Positions 15,890-23,617 of a DNA stretch of 38,772 nt are shown here, piece by piece (position 1 is the stretch's first letter; each line of letters opens with the position of its first letter). Below the pieces are notes generated by a model, which was not told the DNA's origin, made no database searches, and saw nothing but the letters and a program-made list of their open reading frames with translations. The position numbers and the translations under genes were made by a program. This DNA is from Aureimonas sp. AU4. Lineage in GTDB: Bacteria; Pseudomonadota; Alphaproteobacteria; Rhizobiales; Rhizobiaceae. The DNA is taken from the NCBI RefSeq assembly GCF_001463765.1, contig NZ_BBWK01000083.1:1-38772 (forward strand). The letters are read 5' to 3'.

Positions 15890-17143
15890 ATGGCCGACCC
15901 GACCGAGGATACGAGCCGGACCCCGGAACGCTTCGACGTCGTGGTGGCGGGGGCGGGCTATGTCGGCCTTTCGGTGGCGGTGTCGATGAAGGCGGCCGCG
16001 CCCGCGCTTCGCGTCCTCGTGGTGGACGCGGCGCCCGCCGAGGTCTGGCGGCGCGACGGCCGCGCCTCGGCGGTGGCCGCCGCCGCCGTGCGCATGCTGG
16101 AGCGTCTCGGCGTCTGGCACGCGATCGAGGGCGAGGCCGAGCCGATCCGCGAGATGATCGTGACCGACAGCCGCGCCGGCGACGTCGTGCGCCCGACGCT
16201 CCTCACCTTCGGCGGCGAGGCGAATCCGGGCGAGCCCTTCGCCCACATGGTGCCGAACACGGCGCTGAACGGGGCGCTGCGCGAGCGCGCCGCCGCGCTC
16301 GGCCTCGAGATCCGCTCGGGCCATGCGGTCGACGGCCTCGAGGAGGGCCCCGCCTTCACCACGGTGCGCTTTGGCGGCGCCCCCTCGATCGAGACGCGCC
16401 TTCTGGTGGCCGCCGACGGGGTCAACTCGACGATCCGCCGGCTGGCCGGCATCCGCACCGTCCATCAGGACTACGGGCAGAAGGGCATCGTATGCACGGT
16501 GCGCCACGAGCGCCCGCACAACGGCCGCGCCGAGGAGCACTTCCTGCCGGCCGGGCCCTTCGCCATCCTGCCGCTGCGCCGCAACCGCTCCTCGCTGGTC
16601 TGGACCGAGAGCGCGACCGAGGCCGACCGTCTGGTGCGCGCCGACGAGATGGTGTTCGAGCTGGAGCTGGAGCGCCGCTTCGGCCTGAAGCTCGGGGCCC
16701 TCGCCGTCGAGGACCGGCCGCGCGCCTTTCCGCTCGGCCTGACGCTCGCGCGCGACTTCGTGCGCCCGCGCCTGGCGCTGGCGGGCGACGCCGCCCACGG
16801 CATCCACCCGATCGCCGGCCAGGGCCTCAACCTCGGCTTCAAGGACGCGGCGGCGCTGGCCGAGACGGTGGTCGAGGCCGCCCGGCTTGGCCGCGACATC
16901 GGCGCGCTCGACACGCTGGAGCGCTACCAGCGCTGGCGGCGCTTCGACACTTTGCGCATGGGGCTGACCACCGACGTCCTCAACCGCCTCTTCTCCAACG
17001 ACAGCGGCGCCCTGCGCTCGCTTCGCTCCTTCGGCCTGTCGGTGGTGGACCGCCTGCCGTTCGCCAAGAACGGCTTCGTGCGCCAGGCCTCGGGGCTGAC
17101 CGGCGGGGCGGTGCCGCGCCTCCTCCAGGGCGAGCCGATCTGA
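15890..17143 (+). CDS. ubiH: UbiH/UbiF/Coq6-family FAD-dependent hydroxylase
   Basis: A 417-residue flavoprotein monooxygenase. The dinucleotide fold is at the N terminus (VVVAGAGYVGLSVA, G21-G26), the NAD(P)H/FAD motif in the middle (RLLVAADGVNSTIRRLAG), and the family signature near the C terminus: LALAGDAAHGIHPIAGQGLN followed by LGFKDAAALAE. Members hydroxylate the ring of ubiquinone precursors at the membrane, using NAD(P)H or a reductase and oxygen. Which ring position this one modifies (UbiH, UbiF, UbiI or the alphaproteobacterial UbiL type) cannot be decided from sequence alone, so the symbol is by family. ATG 15890 follows AGGAGCCGCG. It is divergent from the chaperone gene and upstream of the sulfur operon, from which a 254-bp gap separates it. 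Confidence 0.85.
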   Translation: MADPTEDTSRTPERFDVVVAGAGYVGLSVAVSMKAAAPALRVLVVDAAPAEVWRRDGRASAVAAAAVRMLERLGVWHAIEGEAEPIREMIVTDSRAGDVVRPTLLTFGGEANPGEPFAHMVPNTALNGALRERAAALGLEIRSGHAVDGLEEGPAFTTVRFGGAPSIETRLLVAADGVNSTIRRLAGIRTVHQDYGQKGIVCTVRHERPHNGRAEEHFLPAGPFAILPLRRNRSSLVWTESATEADRLVRADEMVFELELERRFGLKLGALAVEDRPRAFPLGLTLARDFVRPRLALAGDAAHGIHPIAGQGLNLGFKDAAALAETVVEAARLGRDIGALDTLERYQRWRRFDTLRMGLTTDVLNRLFSNDSGALRSLRSFGLSVVDRLPFAKNGFVRQASGLTGGAVPRLLQGEPI

Positions 17144-17180
17144 GCGCCGGGCCAGCCGGCCCCAAGCCCCTGTTAAGTCT

Positions 17181-17191
17181 ACTATAATAGT
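17181..17191. promoter_or_regulatory. AT-rich palindrome with TATAAT, candidate promoter/operator of the cys operon
   Basis: ACTATAATAGT is a perfect 11-bp palindrome around TATAAT (17184-17189) in an AT-rich island of an otherwise GC-rich region, about 210 nt before the first gene of the sulfate operon. TATAAT equals the sigma-70 -10 hexamer. No convincing -35 is seen at 16-18 bp, which would fit an activator- or repressor-controlled promoter. The regulator is unknown. Confidence 0.4.
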
Positions 17192-17397
17192 GTATTGATC
17201 GCGCGCCGCGGCGCCTTCCGCCGCGTCGCAGCACGCACGGCCTCGACTTGGAACCGTTCGAGGAAATTTCGTTTCCCGCAGGACCCCGCTTTGGTACGCC
17301 CGTCCGGGCGCGTTGGAGCGCTTGGCCTTACATAGGAACGCTCGGGACCCCTCGAGCCTGGACACGGGCTCGGGCCGGCCGCAACGGAAAGAATGCC

Positions 17398-17751
17398 ATG
17401 GTCGACGACGTCAAGACCAACGCCAAGACGGCCAAGACGCCGAAGGGACCCAAGCTCCCGGTGATCATGACCGCCAACGATCTGCTGGACGGCGAGGTCG
17501 TGTTCCTGACCCGCGACGGCTGGAGCTTCGACCCCAGGCACGCGCTGGTCGCAGCCGACGCCGAGACCGCCGGCTGGATGGAAGCGCAGGGGCGCCGGGC
17601 CTTTGCCGAGAACCGCGTGGTCGACGCCTATCTGGTGGAGGTTCGCCTCGAGGACGGCCTGCCGGTCGCCACGCACTTTCGCGAGGCGATCCGCCAGAAG
17701 GGGCCCACCATACATCCGCAGTTCGGCAAGCAGGCCGACTTCCCCGCCTGA
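17398..17751 (+). CDS. DUF2849 protein, first gene of the sulfate reduction operon
   Basis: A 117-residue soluble protein of the DUF2849 family, known only from its regular place just before cysI in alphaproteobacteria. After a Lys/Thr-rich N terminus come MTANDLLDGEVVFLTRDGWS, RHALVAADAETAGWMEAQG, RVVDAYLVEVRLEDG and a C-terminal IRQKGPTIHP. No catalytic motif is apparent. ATG 17398 follows GGAAAG with good spacing. The cysI gene starts 33 nt after its stop. In many relatives a cysG-type siroheme synthase precedes this gene; here the upstream neighbour is the UbiH-like gene instead. A role in assembling or feeding the sulfite reductase is a guess from context. Confidence 0.85.
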   Translation: MVDDVKTNAKTAKTPKGPKLPVIMTANDLLDGEVVFLTRDGWSFDPRHALVAADAETAGWMEAQGRRAFAENRVVDAYLVEVRLEDGLPVATHFREAIRQKGPTIHPQFGKQADFPA

Positions 17752-17784
17752 CACCGCCAGACGAACGCCCGAGGACCTGCCCGC

Positions 17785-19464
17785 ATGTACCGCTACGACG
17801 AATTCGACGAAAGCTTCGTGCGCGACCGCGTCGCGCAGTTCCGCAGCCAGGTGGAGCGCCGTCTCGACGGCTCGCTGACCGAGGACGAGTTCAAGCCGCT
17901 GCGCCTCAAGAACGGGCTCTACCTCCAGCTCCACGCCTACATGCTGCGCATCGCGGTGCCCTACGGCACGCTGAACTCGAGGCAGCTGCGCCAGCTCGCC
18001 CATATCGCGGAACATTACGACAAGGGCTACGGCCACTTCACGACGCGCCAGAACCTCCAGTTCAACTGGCCGAAGCTGCGCGACGTGCCCGAGATCATGG
18101 ACCTCCTCGCCGATGTCGAGATGCACTGCATCCAGACGAGCGGAAACTGCATCCGCAACGTGACCGCCGACCAGTTCGCGGGCGTGGCTGCCGACGAGGT
18201 CGAGGATCCGCGCCCGACCGGCGAGCTGATCCGGCAATGGTCGAGCCTCCACCCGGAATTCTCCTGGCTGCCGCGCAAGTTCAAGATCGCCGTCACCGGC
18301 GCCGAGCACGACCGCGCCGCCGTGAAGGTGCACGACATCGGGCTGCGCATCCTGCGGCACGCCGAGACGGGCGAGATCGGCTACGAGGTGATCGTGGGCG
18401 GCGGGCTCGGCCGCACGCCCTTCGTGGGCAAGGTGATCCGCGACTTCCTGCCCAAGGACGAGCTGCTCGCCTACCTGGAAGCCGTGATGCGCGTCTACAA
18501 CGCGGAAGGACGGCGCGACAACAAGTACAAGGCGCGCGTGAAGATCCTCGTCCACGAGATCGGCACCGAGGAGTTCCGCCAGCGCGTCGAGGCCGAATAC
18601 GCGCTTCTCGACGGACCGACCGTCAACGCGCCGGCCGAGGAGGTGGAGCGCATCGCGCGCTACTTCGCGCCGCCCGCCTACGAGACGCTGCCGGCCGAGT
18701 CCGAGACGCTGCGCGCGGCGCGCGCGGCCGACCCGGAGCTCGATCGCTTCGTCAGCCAGAACGGCTTCCAGCATCGCCAGCCCGGCTACATCGCGCTGAC
18801 CATCTCCCTGAAGCCCATCGGCGGCGTGCCGGGCGACATGAGCGACGCGCAGATGCGCGCCTTCGCCGACATCGCGGAACGCTACTCGTTCGACGAGCTG
18901 CGCGTCACCCACGTCCAGAACCTCGTCCTGCCGCATGTGCGAAAGAACGACGTGCCGGCGGTCTTCGCGGCGCTCAAGGCGGCGGGACTCGCCACCGCCA
19001 ACGCGGGCCTCGTCACCGACATCATCGCCTGTCCCGGCCTCGACTACTGCGCGCTGGCCACGGCGCGCTCGATCGGGGTCGCGCAGGACATCTCGAACCT
19101 CTTCGCCGACGAGGCGCGCTCGCGCGCGCTCGGCGAGATCCAGATCAAGATCTCGGGCTGCATCAACGCCTGCGGCCATCACCATGTCGGCCATATCGGC
19201 ATTCTCGGCCTCGAGAAGTCGGGCCGCGAGAACTACCAGATCACGGTGGGCGGCGACGCCTCGCAGGACGCGGCTCTGGGCGAGCGCGTCGGCCCCGGCA
19301 TCGACGGCGATCAGGTGCCCGGCGCGATCGAGGCGCTGGTGGACGTCTACATGGCCGAGCGCCAGGGCGACGAGCGCTTCATCGACACGGTGAAGCGCGC
19401 GGGTCTCGAGCCCTTCAAGCAGGGCTTCACGGCCTATGTCGCGCGCGTGGGAGAGCCGGCATGA
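17785..19464 (+). CDS. cysI: Sulfite reductase hemoprotein (nitrite/sulfite reductase family)
   Basis: A 559-residue siroheme/[4Fe-4S] enzyme that reduces sulfite to sulfide with six electrons. It has the two-fold repeat of the family: GYGHFTTRQNLQFNWPKL with C-containing TSGNCIRNVTADQ in the first half, and LRVTHVQNLVLPHV in the second. The four cluster ligands are C416 and C422 (CPGLDYC) and C459 and C463 (SGCINACGHHHVGHIG). Its neighbours (APS reductase, ATP sulfurylase) show it works on sulfite rather than nitrite. No flavoprotein partner (cysJ) is nearby, so electrons may come from ferredoxin or another donor; DUF934 is a proposed partner by context only. The downstream gene overlaps by 4 bp (ATGA). 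Confidence 0.95.
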   Translation: MYRYDEFDESFVRDRVAQFRSQVERRLDGSLTEDEFKPLRLKNGLYLQLHAYMLRIAVPYGTLNSRQLRQLAHIAEHYDKGYGHFTTRQNLQFNWPKLRDVPEIMDLLADVEMHCIQTSGNCIRNVTADQFAGVAADEVEDPRPTGELIRQWSSLHPEFSWLPRKFKIAVTGAEHDRAAVKVHDIGLRILRHAETGEIGYEVIVGGGLGRTPFVGKVIRDFLPKDELLAYLEAVMRVYNAEGRRDNKYKARVKILVHEIGTEEFRQRVEAEYALLDGPTVNAPAEEVERIARYFAPPAYETLPAESETLRAARAADPELDRFVSQNGFQHRQPGYIALTISLKPIGGVPGDMSDAQMRAFADIAERYSFDELRVTHVQNLVLPHVRKNDVPAVFAALKAAGLATANAGLVTDIIACPGLDYCALATARSIGVAQDISNLFADEARSRALGEIQIKISGCINACGHHHVGHIGILGLEKSGRENYQITVGGDASQDAALGERVGPGIDGDQVPGAIEALVDVYMAERQGDERFIDTVKRAGLEPFKQGFTAYVARVGEPA

Positions 19465-19982
19465 GCGCCGCCCTCCTTCTGCGACCGAAAGGGCCCGTGG
19501 CCGACGACTACGCGCGCGTTGCCGACGTTGCCGATCTCTCGCTCAACGACGGCGCCGTGATCGTCACGCTGGAGACCGTCGACCAGGCGATCGCGGACCG
19601 GCGCAACCAGCGCCTCGGGCTCGAGATCGGCAACGATACGCCGCTCTCGGCGGTGGAAGCCTATCTCGGGCAGATCGACCTGATCTCGGTGGTCTTTCCG
19701 AGCTTTTCCGACGGGCGCGGCCTGTCGCTCGCCAAGCGCCTGCGCCGGGCGGGCTTCGGCGGCACGCTTCGCGCGAGCGGCCCCCTGATCGCGGACCAGT
19801 TCGCCGAGGCGCTCGCCTGCGGCTTCGACGAGGTGGCGCTGCCCGAGGCGAGCGCGAGCCGCCAGCCGGCCGAGCAGTGGGGTGCGGCGCTCCACGCGGT
19901 GCGCGAGCACTATCAGACCGGCTACGGCGAGGGAGCGAGCATCCTCCAGAAGCGCCTCGCCGCGCGCGGGAGCGCGGCGTGA
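19461..19982 (+). CDS. DUF934 protein of the sulfate reduction operon
   Basis: A 173-residue protein of the DUF934 family, found almost only beside cysI and cysH in proteobacteria. It shows NRRNQRLGLEI-like residues (ADRRNQRLGLEIGNDTPLSA), LGQIDLISVVFPSFSDGRG, SLAKRLRRAGFGGTLRASG and ADQFAEALACGFDEVALPE, the usual family blocks. It lacks a signal peptide and membrane segments. A role as an electron carrier or adaptor for sulfite reductase has been suspected from gene context, but nothing in this sequence proves it. Its ATG overlaps the cysI stop (ATGA) and its stop overlaps the cysH start (GTGA), so translation of the three is probably coupled. Confidence 0.9.
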   Translation: MSAALLLRPKGPVADDYARVADVADLSLNDGAVIVTLETVDQAIADRRNQRLGLEIGNDTPLSAVEAYLGQIDLISVVFPSFSDGRGLSLAKRLRRAGFGGTLRASGPLIADQFAEALACGFDEVALPEASASRQPAEQWGAALHAVREHYQTGYGEGASILQKRLAARGSAA

Positions 19983-20770
19983 GTGCCGACGATCTGCGGG
20001 CGTTGGCCGCGGAACTCGACGCCGCCTTTGCGAGCTTGAGTCCGGAAGGGCGCCTGCGGCTTCTGGCCGAACGCGTGCCGGGCCGCACCGTGTTCACCAC
20101 CTCGCTCGGGATCGAGGACCAGATGCTGACGCATCTCGTGTTCCGTGCGAAGCTCCCGATCGAGGTCGTGACGCTGGATACCGGCCGCCTCTTTCCCGAG
20201 ACCTACGCGCTCTGGCAGCGGACCGAGGAGCAGTACGGCCGGCGCATCAAGGCCAAGTACCCTGAAGGACAGGCGCTCGAGGCGCTGATCGACGACCAGG
20301 GCATCAACGGCTTCTATTTCGCGCCGGAGATGCGCAAAAGCTGCTGCGGCGTGCGCAAGGTCGAGCCGCTCGGCCGCGCCTTGGCGGGCGCCAGCGGCTG
20401 GATCACGGGCCTTCGCCGCGACCAGTCGCCCAACCGCGAGAAGCTCGACTTCGTGGAGTTCGACGAGGCGCGGCAGATCGTCAAGGCCAACCCGCTCTTC
20501 GACTGGACGCGCGAGGAGATCCGCCTCTTCACGGCCGAGAACGGCGTGCCGGTGAACGAGCTTCACGACAAGGGCTTCCTGTCGATCGGCTGCGCCCCCT
20601 GCACGCGAGCCATCCGCCCCGGCGAGGTGGAGCGCGCCGGACGCTGGTGGTGGGAGGAGGAGACGCTTCGCGAGTGCGGCCTCCACATGGACGCGAGCGG
20701 GCGGCCCGTGCGCGCCCGCGACGGCAAGCCCGCACCCGGCGACAGCGCCTTCGAGACGATTCCTTCCTGA
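19979..20770 (+). CDS. cysH: Assimilatory APS reductase (phosphoadenylyl/adenylyl-sulfate reductase family)
   Basis: A 263-residue enzyme that reduces adenylyl sulfate to sulfite using thioredoxin or glutathione. It carries the two cysteine pairs that bind a [4Fe-4S] cluster and mark the APS-using branch: C122-C123 in [12 protein letters not shown] and C205-C208 in [11 protein letters not shown]. The nucleotide-binding part has [14 protein letters not shown] and [14 protein letters not shown], and [10 protein letters not shown] follows. PAPS-specific enzymes lack these pairs, so APS is the likely substrate, which fits the absence of an APS kinase gene or domain in this operon. The start is GTG 19979, overlapping the DUF934 stop. 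Confidence 0.93.
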   Translation: MSADDLRALAAELDAAFASLSPEGRLRLLAERVPGRTVFTTSLGIEDQMLTHLVFRAKLPIEVVTLDTGRLFPETYALWQRTEEQYGRRIKAKYPEGQALEALIDDQGINGFYFAPEMRKSCCGVRKVEPLGRALAGASGWITGLRRDQSPNREKLDFVEFDEARQIVKANPLFDWTREEIRLFTAENGVPVNELHDKGFLSIGCAPCTRAIRPGEVERAGRWWWEEETLRECGLHMDASGRPVRARDGKPAPGDSAFETIPS

Positions 20771-20817
20771 CGTTTTCAGCGCCCCGGCGCTCCCGAGTTT
20801 CCAAGGTGTCCCGCCCC

Positions 20818-21720
20818 ATGACCCCGATGACCCATCTCCAGCGCCTGGAGGCCGAGTCGATCTTCATCATCCGCGAGGTGGCGGCCACCGCCGAGAACCC
20901 GGTGATGATGTATTCCATCGGCAAGGACTCGGCGGTCATGCTGCATCTGGCGCTGAAGGCGTTCGCGCCGGGGCGCCTCCCCTTCCCCGTGCTCCATGTC
21001 GACACGACCTGGAAGTTCCGCGAGATGATCGAGTTTCGCGACCGCACGGCGCGCGAGAAGGGGCTGGACCTCATCGTCCACACCAACCAGGAGGGGCTGG
21101 CCGCCGGCGTGAACCCCTTCGATTCCGGCTCGCGCACCCATACCGACATCATGAAGACCGAGGCGCTGAAGCAGGCGCTCAACAAGTACAAGTTCGACGC
21201 CGCCTTCGGTGGGGCGCGCCGCGACGAGGAGAAGTCGAGGGCCAAGGAGCGCGTCTTCTCGCTGCGCACCGCCGAGCATCGCTGGGATCCCAAGTCCCAG
21301 CGCCCCGAGCCGTGGAACCTCTTCAACACGCGCAAGCGCCAGGGCGAGAGCTTCCGCGTGTTCCCGCTCTCGAACTGGACCGAAGGCGACGTGTGGGACT
21401 ACATCGCGATCGAGGGGATCGAGGTGGTGCCGCTCTACTTCGCCAAGCCGCGCCCCATCCTCCGGCGCGACGGGACGCTGATCATGCGCGACGACGAGCG
21501 CATGAAGCTCCTGCCCGGCGAACAGGAGGAGATGATGACGGTGCGCTTCCGCACGCTCGGTGACTACCCGCTGACCGGCGCCGTGCCCTCCACCGCGCGC
21601 ACGCTGGAGGAGGTCATCGCCGAGATGCGCGCGTCCCGCTCGTCGGAGCGCGAGGGCCGGGTGATCGACCGCGACGGCGGCGCCTCGATGGAAGAAAAGA
21701 AGCAGGAAGGCTACTTCTGA
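20818..21720 (+). CDS. cysD: Sulfate adenylyltransferase subunit 2
   Basis: The 300-residue small subunit of ATP sulfurylase, which makes APS from ATP and sulfate. It belongs to the PP-loop family: [16 protein letters not shown] holds the SxGKDS ATP-binding motif (about residues 33-38). Other landmarks are [56 protein letters not shown] and [15 protein letters not shown]. The length matches the family (about 302). ATG 20818 is used; an ATG three codons later is possible. It lies 47 nt after cysH, and its stop shares one base with the cysN start, as expected for subunits made in equal amounts. Confidence 0.97.
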   Translation: MTPMTHLQRLEAESIFIIREVAATAENPVMMYSIGKDSAVMLHLALKAFAPGRLPFPVLHVDTTWKFREMIEFRDRTAREKGLDLIVHTNQEGLAAGVNPFDSGSRTHTDIMKTEALKQALNKYKFDAAFGGARRDEEKSRAKERVFSLRTAEHRWDPKSQRPEPWNLFNTRKRQGESFRVFPLSNWTEGDVWDYIAIEGIEVVPLYFAKPRPILRRDGTLIMRDDERMKLLPGEQEEMMTVRFRTLGDYPLTGAVPSTARTLEEVIAEMRASRSSEREGRVIDRDGGASMEEKKQEGYF

Positions 21721-23465
21721 TGTCGAGCGCGCTGACCAGGACCGAAGGCGACGCCGTGCTGGAAGCCGCCAGCAACCCCGTGTCCGTCGCCGAGATGGAC
21801 ACGTTCGCCGGCCCCGCGCCCGACGCGCTCGCCGATCCCGAGGGGCGCGCCGCGGCGCTCGCCCGCGCCGGCGCCAAGGGCTCGCTCCTTCGCTTCATCA
21901 CCTGCGGCTCGGTGGACGACGGCAAGTCGACCCTGATCGGCCGCCTCCTGTTCGACACGGACTCGGTGTTCGACGACCAGATGGACGCGCTGAAGCGCGA
22001 CAGCAAGAAGTTCGGCACCACCGGCGAGGACCTCGACTTCGCGCTTCTGGTCGACGGCCTGTCGGCCGAGCGCGAGCAGGGCATCACGATCGACGTCGCC
22101 TATCGCTACTTCTCGACCGCCAACCGCGCGTTCATCATCGCCGACACGCCGGGCCACGAGCAGTACACGCGCAACATGGCGACCGGCGCATCCCAGGCCG
22201 AGCTCGCCGTGATCCTGGTGGACGCCAGAAAGGGCATCCTCCCGCAGACGCGCCGCCATTCCTTCATCACCTCGATGGTCGGCATCAAGTCGGTGATCGT
22301 GGCGGTCAACAAGATGGACCTCGTCGGCTTCGACCAGACGGTCTTCGACGAGATCGTGGCGGCCTACGAGGCGATCCGCCTAGAGCTTGGCTTCACACAA
22401 GTCACCTACGTGCCGCTCTCGGCCAAGAACGGCGACAACCTCGCCTCGCGCTCGCCGGCCTCGCCCTGGTACCAAGGGCCGACGCTGCTGGAAGCGCTGG
22501 AGCGGGCGCAGCCGGAGGGGACCGGCGGCACGTCGCGGCGCTTCCGCCTGCCGGTGCAGTGGGTGAACCGGCCGAACCTCGACTTCCGCGGCTTCTGCGG
22601 CCAGATCGCGGGCGGCACGGTGAAGCCGGGCGATGCCGTCCTGTCGCTGCCCAGCCGCCGCCGTTCCACGGTGCGCGAGGTGCTGGGACCCGACGGCGCC
22701 GTGCCCGAGGCCCATGTCGGCGAGGCCGTCACGCTGACGCTGAACGATGAGATCGACGCCTCGCGCGGCGACGTCCTCGTTCATGCCGACGATCCCGTCC
22801 GCGCGCACCGCCTACTCAAGGCCGAGATGCTGTGGATGGTGGACCGGCCGCTCGTCTCGGGCGGGCGCTTCATCCTGCGCCTCGGCTCCGCGCAGACGCC
22901 CGCCAACGTGCGCTCGCTCGACGAGGCGGTGGATATCCACTCCTACGAGCCGCGCCGCGCCAACGCCCTTCTGATGAACGAGATCGGGCGCGTCACGATC
23001 GCGCTCGACCGGCCCGTCGTCGCCACCCCTTACGACGAAAGCCGCGCGCTCGGCGCCTTCATCCTCGTCGACCAGCTCACCAACGAGACCGTCGCGCTCG
23101 GCGTCGTCCGCGAGACGCCCGACTCGGGCGAGGAGGCCAGCGCCGCCCCCCGCATCGCGCCGCCGCCCCATGTCGAGGATACGCTGCCGGCCGCGACGCG
23201 GCTGGAAACGTTCCGCCGCCTTTGGCTTGGCTCGGCGCTCGCCGCCGATCCGTCGAGGGCGCGCGGCGTCACGCTGTTCCGCGCGGCGTCGGCGATCCTC
23301 GTCGGTCTCCTCGTGCTCGTGATGGGCCTTCACCTCTGGCAGGCGATCCTCGTCGGCGTGCTCGACTTCGCGCTTCGCCCCCTCCTGCGCCGCCTCATGG
23401 TGCCGCGCGAGACCGAGGTGCCCCGGCCCGACCCGAGCGACGTGCGCGACGGCGCGGGCATCTGA
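21720..23465 (+). CDS. cysN: Sulfate adenylyltransferase subunit 1 with an unusual C-terminal membrane segment
   Basis: The GTPase subunit of ATP sulfurylase. The EF-Tu-like G domain has GSVDDGKST (63-71), DTPGHEQY, NKMDLVGFD and a beta-barrel part (RLPVQWVNRPNLDFRGFCGQ, SYEPRRANALLMNEIG). GTP hydrolysis drives APS formation by CysD. At 581 residues it is about 90 longer than typical CysN. Two additions are seen: an N-terminal stretch of about 50 residues, and a C-terminal tail in which residues about 517-552 are strongly hydrophobic (FRAASAILVGLLVLVMG and AILVGVLDFALRPLL). It is not an APS-kinase fusion: no CysC domain is present. The tail faintly recalls the two-helix DUF2061 domain, not confidently. 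It may tether the enzyme to the membrane. Confidence 0.93.
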   Translation: MSSALTRTEGDAVLEAASNPVSVAEMDTFAGPAPDALADPEGRAAALARAGAKGSLLRFITCGSVDDGKSTLIGRLLFDTDSVFDDQMDALKRDSKKFGTTGEDLDFALLVDGLSAEREQGITIDVAYRYFSTANRAFIIADTPGHEQYTRNMATGASQAELAVILVDARKGILPQTRRHSFITSMVGIKSVIVAVNKMDLVGFDQTVFDEIVAAYEAIRLELGFTQVTYVPLSAKNGDNLASRSPASPWYQGPTLLEALERAQPEGTGGTSRRFRLPVQWVNRPNLDFRGFCGQIAGGTVKPGDAVLSLPSRRRSTVREVLGPDGAVPEAHVGEAVTLTLNDEIDASRGDVLVHADDPVRAHRLLKAEMLWMVDRPLVSGGRFILRLGSAQTPANVRSLDEAVDIHSYEPRRANALLMNEIGRVTIALDRPVVATPYDESRALGAFILVDQLTNETVALGVVRETPDSGEEASAAPRIAPPPHVEDTLPAATRLETFRRLWLGSALAADPSRARGVTLFRAASAILVGLLVLVMGLHLWQAILVGVLDFALRPLLRRLMVPRETEVPRPDPSDVRDGAGI

Positions 23466-23484
23466 CGGGCAGCCCGGCGAAAAC

Positions 23485-23508
23485 CCCATGGCGTCGATAC
23501 GCCATGGG
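23485..23508 (+). terminator. Hairpin after cysN
   Basis: CCCATGGCGT (23485-23494), loop CGAT, and ACGCCATGGG (23499-23508) form a perfect 10-bp stem 19 nt beyond the cysN stop. AAAAC precedes it, and no T-run follows. It probably ends the sulfate operon. Confidence 0.6.
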
Positions 23509-23617
23509 AACGCCGTGACGGGCGTCTGAATTTCGTGGTGGACCCGTCGCCCGCGAGGGCGACCTGTGGCAATGCCATGCGACCCGAGCCGGTCGCGTCC
23601 GCAGGAATTCGTTGCGC

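Noticed and set aside
15737-19194. Minus-strand long frames (542 and 670 codons)
   Set aside because: Antisense to the UbiH-like and cysI genes; no family and no plausible start.
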